Shown one piece after another: positions 1 through 6,361 of a DNA stretch of 21,207 nucleotides. This DNA comes from JBBQSU01 sp038234815 (lineage in GTDB: Bacteria; Planctomycetota; Phycisphaerae; Tepidisphaerales; Tepidisphaeraceae): assembly GCA_038234815.1 (NCBI GenBank), contig JBBQSU010000058.1, positions 1-21,207 on the forward strand, in the 5' to 3' direction. Each line of letters begins with the position of its first letter. The stretch's first letter is position 1. Both the position numbers and the translations under genes were made by a program. The notes beneath the pieces are model-generated. The model saw only the letters and a list, made by a program, of their open reading frames with translations. It was not told the DNA's origin and searched no databases.

Positions 1-2
1 TT

Positions 3-446
3 GCCCGCCTGAAGGATCTGGCGGCGGCATATCCCAGCTATGGGGTGCGGCTGTTGTGGGCGAAACTGCGGCAGGCAGGACGGCTGGTCAAGGGCAAGCG
101 GGTTGAGCGGTTGTGCCGCAAACACGGCTTGCTGCTGAGACGGAAGCGTCGTCGCAAGCGGCGTGGAATCGGGATTGGCGTTCCGTGCCGGGCCGAGCAT
201 CCGAATCACGTTTGGGCGTATGACTTTCTGGAGGATCGCACGGAAACGCGCCGAAAACTGCGTGTTTCGACGGTCCAGGACGAGTTTACGCGGCGGTGCC
301 TGGGGATCGAGGTGGAACACCGGATGAACGCGAAGTTCGTAGGCCGGACTCTTTTGGGGTTGAAGTATATGACGCCCGCGGAGTTTGCCGGGCAATGGAG
401 AAGGAACAATGAGAATTCAAGGACGGCTACGCCGGAGGTGAGGTGA
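3..446 (+). pseudogene. IS3-family transposase (OrfB) remnant, internally deleted, 5' end off the window
   Basis: The frame is open from the left edge (ARLKDLAAAYPSYGVRLLWA), so the 5' part lies outside the window. The first residues match the helical region ahead of the integrase core of IS3-family OrfB, followed by a basic Arg/Lys stretch and then the start of the rve/DDE core (HPNHVWAYDFLEDRTE, with the first catalytic Asp, and TVQDEFTRRCLGIEV). Right after MNAKFV the protein jumps to a sequence typical of the OrfB C-terminus (YMTPAEFAG). About 100 residues carrying the second Asp and the Glu of the DDE triad are therefore missing. What remains cannot be an active transposase. I see no matching terminal inverted repeat, so the right end of the element is not defined. 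Confidence 0.8.
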
Positions 447-493
447 AGCGTTTATCGCTTTGGACGCCCCCGGCTGTAGAGGGCAACGAAAAA

Positions 494-521
494 GGGTTGA
501 TCTCATGAAGGAGATCAACCC
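494..521. repeat. Perfect 11-bp inverted repeat (hairpin) downstream of the transposase remnant
   Basis: GGGTTGATCTC (494-504) and GAGATCAACCC (511-521) are perfectly complementary around a 6-base loop. There is no T-run after the stem on the + strand, but AAAAA-type sequence precedes it, so on the minus strand the hairpin is followed by TTTTTCG and would resemble an intrinsic terminator. It could equally be a remnant of the insertion sequence end. Confidence 0.55.
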
Positions 522-602
522 GTCAGCCGTAAGGCCATCCACAGCAGCGATCCGGTTACCCGCCGGCAGAGCCGTATCCTCTGCGGGATGAACCAAGGGT
601 AA

Positions 603-1025
603 GTGAACAAGACAGAATCGGGAAGTTCCCGGTTCAGGAGCGACAGGACCAGATCACTTTTGGCCGCGGAAACTATACCGCAAACTGGGGACAAGAATGG
701 GGTCTGGACAATTCGGCTCTTTTCGCGATCCCCCTATGACAGTCGGCGATTTCACGAACTTCGTTTTCGGGCATATGACGAGATGTCCAGTTTGTATTGG
801 CATCAGAGACGTGTCGGTGCTGCTGGTCGATGGCTAATGCGTGCGATCCATAATGCGCTACGAGCTACACCACCGGATCACGCGATCGTGGCTCAAGCAT
901 GTGACGCATTCGTTGGTTTGGCGAAGGCAATGGGAGACAACGATGGTATCGAGCACTGGGAACAGCAGGCAAACAAAGCCAGAGCCTATGCGGCCGAACA
1001 ACACCAGAACCGCAATGAAGACTGA
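603..1025 (+). CDS. Hypothetical protein, translationally coupled to the next gene
   Basis: Function not recognised. The frame opens right after a TAA at 600-602 and starts with GTG at 603, which has only AAGGG three bases upstream as a ribosome site. An ATG at 783 would give an 81-aa product (MSSLYWHQRRVGAAGRW...), and the true start is uncertain. The C-terminal ~80 residues look like two or three amphipathic helices (RWLMRAIHNALRA, AQACDAFVGLAKAMGD, EHWEQQANKARAYAAEQ), reminiscent of a TPR-type helical hairpin. The end overlaps the start of the next gene by 11 bases (ATGAAGACTGA), so the two are probably co-translated. Codon choice is less G/C-biased at third positions than in the genes of the right half. 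Confidence 0.5.
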   Translation: MNKTESGSSRFRSDRTRSLLAAETIPQTGDKNGVWTIRLFSRSPYDSRRFHELRFRAYDEMSSLYWHQRRVGAAGRWLMRAIHNALRATPPDHAIVAQACDAFVGLAKAMGDNDGIEHWEQQANKARAYAAEQHQNRNED

Positions 1026-2475
1026 CTCACCTCTGGCCGACGTGGCTCAATGGTTTGTCGTCCAAGCCGTCAAGTCCGAGGGAAAGGATTCGACGGCGGC
1101 AAAGCGTCTCTTCCGCGCAATGCTTACGTCAGGTACGCCATGTGAAAGGCAAGCTGCCGAAGCGGAAGTCAAATGCGTGGTCGATTTTGCTACAGTCGCG
1201 CGGTGGCTTAAGGCCAAAGCTCTGGCCGAGAACGAGGCCGTCGCAGGTTATGCCTATTCTCTATTGCTCGAGATGCGATCTACAGCCGATCCGGCCGCGG
1301 CGCAGGCCGCCGAAGCAGTGCTGCAATGGAACGGGTCCATCGACGAAGTTGCACATTGGCTCGCGGCGCAGGTGCCGAAAGATGTGAGTAAGCCTTTCAC
1401 CTTAGCTGAAGACGCAAAAGATGCGAAGAGTTTGCTGATACTGCTATTGAGTGGGTGCGAGGGAGAGAAATCAGCAGCGATAGCTGCACTCGTCAAGTGG
1501 ATAAAAGATTTCAGGCGCCAAGAGCGCGTAGCGCGCCGAAACGGGACGTTGCGAGCAATGCGGCCCCCATCCCGGTCGGTCCAGTGGGCAATGACTCTGT
1601 TGGCCGACCATGTCATTATGCCCCTCTTGGATTCTTCGCACTACTCCTTTCATCGCTGGCAAGATTGGAGATACAAGGGAGCGCCTCCACCATACGACTG
1701 GTTGAGTAGACGTGGAATCAATGCAACGGCCAGCGGCGTTGATCAACGAAAGAAACGCCCAAGATGTATTGGTGAAATAGCTGAGGAAGCCGAGGACGTG
1801 CGTCATCGGCAGAAAAAGGAAAGGGGATGGATACTCGGCTTTGATTTCGCCGACGCCGCGCCCGGGCACATCTGGCGGATGATCGGGAAATACCCCGACG
1901 CCAAAGACTTTCGCGACTGGGTTCATGTCAGGCTGAAGCAACATTTTGCTGAGTTGCGTAAAGAATGCATGCGCAACGCCGTTCGCGGGAAACGTGTCGG
2001 AGTGCTTCCCGAGGATCCATCTGAAACGCAGATTGTCGCTGTACGAGCCGCCGAGCCATTGCGACCGAGGCGTCGTGCTCGCTCAGCCAGAGCCCACAAG
2101 CGAGCCGAGGTGATTTGGGCCTGTATTGCCGTTTCCGAGGCTGGCGCGCGGCTGTCAGATTCGGACGAGGCAGTGATTAAGACATGGGATGCCGTGGACG
2201 GACTGCTGGTCGGTTGCGAGTCCGGGCTTTATAAGTGCATGCCGCAAATGCTTTGGTCAACGTGGGAGCGCGAATATGGGGTGCAAGGACGACTTCCCAC
2301 CTATGAGATGCGCAAGCAGCCCCCGTTCAAACGCCGAGACCACTTGTCGAAAGTGCTTGGTATGAGCCGCAACTATCTGGACAAGCGGTGGCAACTGATC
2401 CGCCCCCACTTAGAACACTTGGCTTGCATTCGCGAGAAGCTGGCCGCCCTTAAGACCAAAGTTGGCAACGAATAG
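1015..2475 (+). CDS. Repeat-containing protein with a sigma-70-like C-terminal half
   Basis: 486 aa from the ATG at 1015, which overlaps the stop of the upstream gene; the frame stays open further upstream, but those residues read as antisense-like and are not used. Residues 10-162 contain three tandem units with an exact 51-residue period: V10/V61/V112, W13/W64/W115, M36/M87 and AAE at 47-49 and 98-100. Unit consensus is VAxWL...LLxxM...QAAEAxV. Residues 271-320 (FRDWVHVRL...AELRK at 299-316) resemble sigma region 2. A basic linker follows at about 350-365, and residues 443-467 (HLSKVLGMSRNYLDKRW) look like a helix-turn-helix similar to sigma region 4. The sigma relationship is an inference from pattern only. 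It could instead be another DNA-binding regulator of a mobile element. Confidence 0.7.
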   Translation: MKTDSPLADVAQWFVVQAVKSEGKDSTAAKRLFRAMLTSGTPCERQAAEAEVKCVVDFATVARWLKAKALAENEAVAGYAYSLLLEMRSTADPAAAQAAEAVLQWNGSIDEVAHWLAAQVPKDVSKPFTLAEDAKDAKSLLILLLSGCEGEKSAAIAALVKWIKDFRRQERVARRNGTLRAMRPPSRSVQWAMTLLADHVIMPLLDSSHYSFHRWQDWRYKGAPPPYDWLSRRGINATASGVDQRKKRPRCIGEIAEEAEDVRHRQKKERGWILGFDFADAAPGHIWRMIGKYPDAKDFRDWVHVRLKQHFAELRKECMRNAVRGKRVGVLPEDPSETQIVAVRAAEPLRPRRRARSARAHKRAEVIWACIAVSEAGARLSDSDEAVIKTWDAVDGLLVGCESGLYKCMPQMLWSTWEREYGVQGRLPTYEMRKQPPFKRRDHLSKVLGMSRNYLDKRWQLIRPHLEHLACIREKLAALKTKVGNE

Positions 2476-2524
2476 ATTTTAGGATGGGTGAGGGTCCGAA
2501 CTGCGGATTTCAAGCTCCTAACGC

Positions 2525-2562
2525 CATTTCTGTTACCTTCCGTAGTGCATTATTCAGAAATG
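2525..2562. repeat. 8-bp inverted repeat in the gap between genes
   Basis: CATTTCTG (2525-2532) and CAGAAATG (2555-2562) are perfect inverted copies with a 22-base spacer. They lie in the 219-base gap between the sigma-like gene and the first mini-gene. They could be an operator or part of a leader RNA. I see no other convincing feature in this gap. Confidence 0.35.
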
Positions 2563-2694
2563 CGCATCAGTGGCGGCTTAATTACACGCACCCCACGAAT
2601 TATCACAGCAATTACGAGTGCCTGATGGCATTCGCTCAATGTTTCACAAGATTTGGGGCAAATCATCATCCGGCTTGACCGGGAGGAAGATCGT

Positions 2695-2832
2695 ATGGTG
2701 TACGTTTTCAAGATCCCCGTTCAACGCGGGATCCTCATCGCACCTATCGAAGCCAGCGGGTACCTCGCGGCCGACGGCGCCGTCCATGGGGTGTACCTGG
2801 CTGGCCGAATCCTCAGTCGGGATCGCGAGTGA
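2695..2832 (+). CDS. 45-aa mini-protein, paralogue of the protein at 3243-3383
   Basis: The 45-residue product is preceded by a strong Shine-Dalgarno (GGAGG at 2682-2686, 8 bases before ATG). It aligns along most of its length with the 46-aa product at 3243: both read Y-x-F-K-(I/V)-x-V-x-R-G-(I/V), then IEASG, AA and GRIL in the same order. Such conservation between two copies, with DNA that has clearly diverged, argues that both are translated. The alternating hydrophobic pattern (VYVFKIPV, GILIAPIEA) suggests a small beta-rich fold ending in a short helix. Function is unknown. No signal peptide or membrane segment is present. Confidence 0.75.
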   Translation: MVYVFKIPVQRGILIAPIEASGYLAADGAVHGVYLAGRILSRDRE

Positions 2833-2887
2833 TCAAGCTGCGTGCATCAAATCGCTAATTCATCCAATTCACGAAAGGAGACCTGCA

Positions 2888-3106
2888 ATGGAATACATCG
2901 AATGTCGGCGCTGCGGAAAGAAGTCGAAAAACGAGAGTTGCGGTTGTTGTCGGCGGGAACTGGGTCAATACGGGGACCGAAGGCCGCCCAACCCGCTCAA
3001 GAATTTTGCGGGGAATACCATCGATTTCCCGCATTTACACAACGGTCGAGAGCCATCGATCGGCGACCGGCTCGCGCGAGGCTTCAGGAGTCTTCGTGGC
3101 GAATAG
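2888..3106 (+). CDS. 72-aa Cys-cluster (zinc-ribbon-like) protein
   Basis: ATG at 2888 follows AAGGAG (2875-2880) with 7 bases of spacing; the open frame extends further upstream, but this site fixes the start. The N-terminus has CRRC at residues 6-9 and CGCC at 18-21, a likely metal-binding knuckle. The rest is polar and probably unstructured (NPLKNFAGNTIDFPHL), ending in a basic helix (RLARGFRSLRG). It sits between the two paralogous mini-genes, each with its own ribosome site, in one + strand run. A small zinc-binding nucleic-acid or protein adaptor is plausible, but the function is not known. Confidence 0.7.
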   Translation: MEYIECRRCGKKSKNESCGCCRRELGQYGDRRPPNPLKNFAGNTIDFPHLHNGREPSIGDRLARGFRSLRGE

Positions 3107-3111
3107 CCACG
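3095..3111 (+). terminator. Small hairpin at the stop codon of the Cys-cluster gene
   Basis: CGTGGC (3095-3100) pairs with GCCACG (3106-3111) around a 5-base loop that includes part of the stop codon. There is no T-run, so this could be an mRNA stability or coupling element rather than a terminator. Weak evidence. Confidence 0.25.
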
Positions 3112-3242
3112 TGTTGGCGGGACGGGGGGATCCAGAAAGGAGCAACAGAGATCAAATAAACACAGTTTTGTCCAAATCGGAAATGTTATGCGTTGATGTA
3201 GTGCCGTGCTTGACGGCTTAATGATCAAGCAAAGGAGCAATT

Positions 3243-3383
3243 ATGACAACATACATTTTCAAGGTTCAAGTCTCTCGCGGGGTCATCACCGTCCGCATCG
3301 AGGCCAGCGGGATTTTCGCGGCCGAGAGCGCCGTCCGCGGGATGCATCCGGACGGCCGCATCCTCGATTGGAAGCGGGGTTAA
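3243..3383 (+). CDS. 46-aa mini-protein, paralogue of the protein at 2695-2832
   Basis: ATG at 3243 follows AAGGAG (3232-3237) with 5 bases of spacing. The product reads MTTYIFKVQVSRGVITVRI, then EASG, a short Ala-rich stretch, and GRILDWKRG at the end. It shares YxFK, RG, IEASG, AA and GRIL with the 45-aa product upstream. The predicted shape is two beta strands followed by a helix and a final strand. No catalytic residues are evident. A perfect GC-rich hairpin follows 10 bases after the stop, which would end this transcript. Function unknown; duplication within 550 bases suggests dosage or divergence under selection. Confidence 0.78.
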   Translation: MTTYIFKVQVSRGVITVRIEASGIFAAESAVRGMHPDGRILDWKRG

Positions 3384-3393
3384 ACACAGAATG

Positions 3394-3428
3394 CCGGGCG
3401 ACTGGTGACGCTGGTCGCCCGGTCTTTA
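3394..3428 (+). terminator. Intrinsic terminator after the mini-gene
   Basis: CCGGGCGAC (3394-3402) pairs perfectly with GTCGCCCGG (3414-3422) around an 11-base loop and is followed by TCTTTA. It lies 10 bases after the stop of the 46-aa gene and before the ribosome site of the DUF932 gene. Confidence 0.7.
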
Positions 3429-3481
3429 TAGACATATCACAAACGGGCAAGGGCCCATCAATCCCAAACCAGGAGGTATCG

Positions 3482-4426
3482 ATGAGCGATTCAATCGCAA
3501 TGGGCGTTCATGCGCCCGCGGGGCAACGAATGCCGTGGCGTTGGCTTGGAAGCCCCGTGACTCGGTATAGGGGCAAGGTCGGCACGCTGCGCGGCTTGTT
3601 GCCAACGTTTCAGCGAGAGTCCGGCCGATGTGGGAAGCACGAAATCCGTGGCATTAAAGGGAGTAGGAGGGTTGGCAACGTTTCGCCATACTACGTACTC
3701 GTACAGCATAATGAACTTCTTGACGCCTTGCCTGAGGTGTTGAGCGATAAAGGTTATGGATTGAATGATTTGCATGGCGAGTTATTGCTGGCCGGCAACG
3801 GCGAGCGGATGGAACTGGTCATCGATCTGCCGTCAGTTCAAGCCATGCCGTCAGACGGCTTTCCGCTGTCCTGTCGGCTCCGCTGCGTAAATTCGGTGGA
3901 CCGATCGACGGCGATCGAAGCTGAACTCCAGTGGTATCGTCAGGTTTGCAGTAACGGAATGTTCGGATGGGCCGGTGAAAAAGTGCGCCGGGTCCACCGC
4001 TTTGATAATGCGCTGAATTCAGTACAGAACCGGCTGCGGCAGCGGTTTGATCGACTTTACTATGATCGCGACTATTTCGAGAGTCTTATGCGGATGCCCG
4101 TCCGTTGGAATAATTTGCAGGATTGGGCAGATGTTTTCGTCGCCCGCAAATGGGGAAAGCAGGAGGCCGCCCGGGTACTTCATATCTGCCGAACAGGGAA
4201 AGACGCAATTGTCGCCCCAGGTTTTGACCCCGATTTTTGCTATGAAGTTGCCCACGAGCTTGACGTCGTATCGACCGTTGACGTGCCGGGCGCCTGCGCG
4301 CCGGTCACAAACATATATCATGTCGGCCAAGCGCTGAGTTGGGTGGCCGCCGGGGCGAACACACTGCATACGCAGTTCTCAAGAACCGCGGGGGTTCCCC
4401 TTCTCTTGGGCCTCTTGATCGACTGA
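3482..4426 (+). CDS. DUF932-family (plasmid/phage-type) protein
   Basis: 314 aa from ATG 3482, chosen because AGGAGG (3471-3476) lies 5 bases ahead; the longer open frame upstream runs through the mini-gene and terminator and is not coding. Family signatures seen: SPYYVLVQHNELLDALPEVL (68-87), LRCVNSVDRSTAI (133-145), WYRQVCSNGMFGW (151-163) and, near the C-terminus, PVTNIYHVGQALSWVA. DUF932 proteins are common on plasmids, phages and integrated elements and have no settled biochemical role. Length is normal for the family. It stands at the head of a set of + strand unknowns and is the best marker that this region is of mobile origin. Family assignment is from motif recall, not a search. Confidence 0.8.
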   Translation: MSDSIAMGVHAPAGQRMPWRWLGSPVTRYRGKVGTLRGLLPTFQRESGRCGKHEIRGIKGSRRVGNVSPYYVLVQHNELLDALPEVLSDKGYGLNDLHGELLLAGNGERMELVIDLPSVQAMPSDGFPLSCRLRCVNSVDRSTAIEAELQWYRQVCSNGMFGWAGEKVRRVHRFDNALNSVQNRLRQRFDRLYYDRDYFESLMRMPVRWNNLQDWADVFVARKWGKQEAARVLHICRTGKDAIVAPGFDPDFCYEVAHELDVVSTVDVPGACAPVTNIYHVGQALSWVAAGANTLHTQFSRTAGVPLLLGLLID

Positions 4427-4484
4427 CAACGCCTGCCAATTCCTGTCGTTGATGTATCAAACGTATTCTTACCAAAGGAGTTAT

Positions 4485-5060
4485 ATGATCGATCGCCGAC
4501 GTTTTCGAACGGGTCTGAAACGTACGCTTAGTGTTTGCTTGCCCGACCCCTTGGAAATACCGACCCCACCTAACCTGGCTGAGTTGCTGGGTTATCCCTG
4601 TGTGCCGCCAGAGCGATATGTCGCATTCTATTGGACTTGTGATCGAGACGATCAAACGCAGAATTTGATGTGGTTTGATGGGCTTTTATGCGGATACGCC
4701 GATCCCATGGTTTGGGACGGTTACGTCAACCATTTGCTCATTTCAACCACTTTGTCCAATTATGCATTGGGTGGTCCAGGAGTTGACGGTGCCCGAGCAT
4801 CTGGAGACTGCCTCCTTGTTAATACAACGGAAAACCGGCTTCACGGAGTTCCCATTCCACGAGGCTGCGCCTTGGCGAGCCGATTCGCGGGCGATGTGCT
4901 TCGCAGCTTGCCGCAACCGCAAGGCCTCGGGTACCTACGTGCAGCACAGACCCTTGTCCATCCGCCTGCAGATGTAAAGGTCGTACATGTTGAACAACTC
5001 CAGAACGAACGACTCGGACATCTGCATCGCTGGCTGAATGTTCACGGCTTGTCTTTCTGA
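4485..5060 (+). CDS. Hypothetical protein, 191 aa
   Basis: Not recognised. ATG 4485 follows AAAGGAG (4474-4480) with 4 bases of spacing, in the same frame as an ATG at 4449 that lacks such a site. It starts 58 bases after the DUF932 gene on the same strand and may be its partner. The protein is soluble, with no signal peptide or membrane segment, and is rich in aromatic residues in the middle (YVAFYWTCDRDD, LMWFDGLLCGYADPMVW). The C-terminal third looks alpha/beta (DVKVVHVEQLQNERLGHLHRWLNVHG). Four Cys are scattered without a clear metal motif. The GC-rich but uneven third positions resemble the neighbouring accessory genes more than the right half. Confidence 0.65.
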   Translation: MIDRRRFRTGLKRTLSVCLPDPLEIPTPPNLAELLGYPCVPPERYVAFYWTCDRDDQTQNLMWFDGLLCGYADPMVWDGYVNHLLISTTLSNYALGGPGVDGARASGDCLLVNTTENRLHGVPIPRGCALASRFAGDVLRSLPQPQGLGYLRAAQTLVHPPADVKVVHVEQLQNERLGHLHRWLNVHGLSF

Positions 5061-5073
5061 CGCCACCTGAAAC

Positions 5074-5478
5074 ATGCGAGGCGACGTATGCCACGGGAAA
5101 CCTCAGGCGTGCGGGATCGCACTAGAGAAGGGGCAAACGGTCCTTCCGCCAGAACAGTGTGACCGCCGCGCGCTCTGCCGCAGCCTGTTTTTCATGTTCT
5201 TTGGCGCACTTTACAGGGGAGTGATCCGAGGAACATGGGACGTACGATCTCAGGGAGCATTGCTCAACCGACTTTTGGATGTTTGGGGGAAACTCACCAA
5301 AGCCTATTTCAAGAATGATAACCGGGACGCGGCAACAAAAGCGCATCGGGGGATCCTCCCATGCGAGGGCATCAAGTCCACTCCACACGGGTTCAGTCCA
5401 CACGATAACCTCAATCAGTTATTGAAAGACATCAAATCGGCAGCCGGCGACGTGAATCGGGCAGGGCGCGACTTTTGA
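5074..5478 (+). CDS. Possible hypothetical protein, 134 aa (coding strand uncertain)
   Basis: An open frame starting 13 bases after the previous stop would fit an operon, but there is no good Shine-Dalgarno before ATG 5074. The product has a hydrophobic patch (SLFFMFFGALY) and a helical, charged C-terminus (NLNQLLKDIKSAAGDVNRAG). The opposite strand is also open here (93 aa from a GTG at 5403 with GAGG five bases ahead), and its C-terminal part looks equally protein-like. At most one of the two is real. I prefer neither strongly; the + strand is listed because of context and length. Confidence 0.35.
   Translation: MRGDVCHGKPQACGIALEKGQTVLPPEQCDRRALCRSLFFMFFGALYRGVIRGTWDVRSQGALLNRLLDVWGKLTKAYFKNDNRDAATKAHRGILPCEGIKSTPHGFSPHDNLNQLLKDIKSAAGDVNRAGRDF
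5122..5403 (-). CDS. Alternative antisense reading frame, 93 aa (competes with the + strand frame)
   Basis: The frame begins with GTG at 5403, with GAGG five bases upstream, and ends in a Lys/Glu/Ala-rich helix (KCAKEHEKQAAAERAAV) that looks like real coding sequence. A 45-aa minus-strand frame directly upstream (5552 to 5415) has an even better ribosome site (AGGGAG, 5 bases from ATG), so a two-gene minus-strand unit is conceivable. Against it: all neighbours are on the + strand and neither product is recognisable. Confidence 0.22.
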   Translation of the reverse strand: MWTEPVWSGLDALAWEDPPMRFCCRVPVIILEIGFGEFPPNIQKSVEQCSLRSYVPCSSDHSPVKCAKEHEKQAAAERAAVTLFWRKDRLPLL

Positions 5479-5706
5479 CGCATACGACGGGAGGTGCTTG
5501 AAGAGCCTCGGCGATCGTATAACAACTGGTTGCGAAATCGCGTCAAAGTCATCACGTCTCCCTTGTAAGAGAACTGGTTGTCTGAAATGATGCTGGTGAG
5601 GACACCTAGACTGCCGACGTACGGGCCTGTTCGCGCGGTGGCAAGTATTTGGCGGCCCCTCGACAAGGCGCCGAAGCACCTTCATCTCCTACGCGAGGCC
5701 CCAACT
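5479..5706. other. Intergenic stretch ahead of the secreted-protein gene
   Basis: No + strand gene is supported here. CAACTGGTTG (5523-5532) and AACTGGTTG (5572-5580) form a near-perfect direct repeat with a 49-base period. On the minus strand the region carries the well-placed AGGGAG plus ATG described for the 45-aa frame. Confidence 0.3.
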
Positions 5707-6300
5707 ATGAAAGTCTGCACTGTTCGATGGCGACTGTTCTTCACCGTGGCATCGATCATTCTGATGATGATGCCTTTCGTCGGCGCGCAAAGACCGACTT
5801 CGCGGCCCGCCGACGGCCATGAGAGTTTCCAGTTTCGTGATCGTCCCATCCATCCAGCGTGCGTCATGACCTTGGGGACGGAACTGGCCGATGGATTGCC
5901 TGCGGTTGGCGCGGTTGATGTGGAGGGCTGTACCGAAAGCCAGCAGCATCCGGCGGAGTTTGCCGTTCGTGATGGCTGGATCAGCATCGAATTGAAGGAT
6001 GGCGGGGCGTTTTCCTATCGGCATCTCGGTGTCTCGCCGGGCGGAACTCATGTCTTGGAGACACACAACTTCGGCGGTGGCACGGGCGTTTTTGAGGATT
6101 TGCTGCTCGTCCGCGTCCACCGTGACCGCGTCCGGCAAGATGATAAAATACGCGACCGTCTGTTGATGACCAGTGTCGGCAGTTTCGTCCTCGGGGATCG
6201 CGACGACGGCGTGATTCGTCTTGATGGCAACCGGCTCATTGTTGGCCGCTCTCGCTACCGGAAGCGAGACACGATTATCTCGCTCGACCAGGCCAACTAG
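5707..6300 (+). CDS. Secreted hypothetical protein, 197 aa
   Basis: ATG 5707 (GAGG at 5695-5698, 8 bases ahead) opens a classical signal peptide: basic n-region (MKVCTVRWR), hydrophobic core (LFFTVASIILMMMPF) and a likely cleavage after VGA-Q around residue 27. The mature part begins with a Pro/Thr/Arg linker (RPTSRPADG) and is otherwise beta-rich with many Gly and Asp (GWISIELKDGGAFSYRHLG, GTHVLETHNFGGGTGVFEDLLLVRV), which suggests a small export-domain beta fold. Two Cys at about 52 and 78 could form a disulfide. No lipobox is present. Family unknown. It stands 61 bases ahead of the DUF2130 gene on the same strand. Confidence 0.72.
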   Translation: MKVCTVRWRLFFTVASIILMMMPFVGAQRPTSRPADGHESFQFRDRPIHPACVMTLGTELADGLPAVGAVDVEGCTESQQHPAEFAVRDGWISIELKDGGAFSYRHLGVSPGGTHVLETHNFGGGTGVFEDLLLVRVHRDRVRQDDKIRDRLLMTSVGSFVLGDRDDGVIRLDGNRLIVGRSRYRKRDTIISLDQAN

Positions 6301-6361
6301 GGTAGGGTTGCCTGTGATAACGTACAGGGGTGAAACGCAAAATCAAAAAGGAAGGTGACAA

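Noticed and set aside
2484..2678. A 64-aa + strand frame after the sigma-like gene
   Set aside because: No ribosome site, no recognisable pattern, and it overlaps the region just before the well-supported mini-gene.
3206..3481. Longer N-terminus for the DUF932 protein
   Set aside because: The extension runs through the 46-aa gene and its terminator in another frame, while AGGAGG precedes the ATG at 3482.
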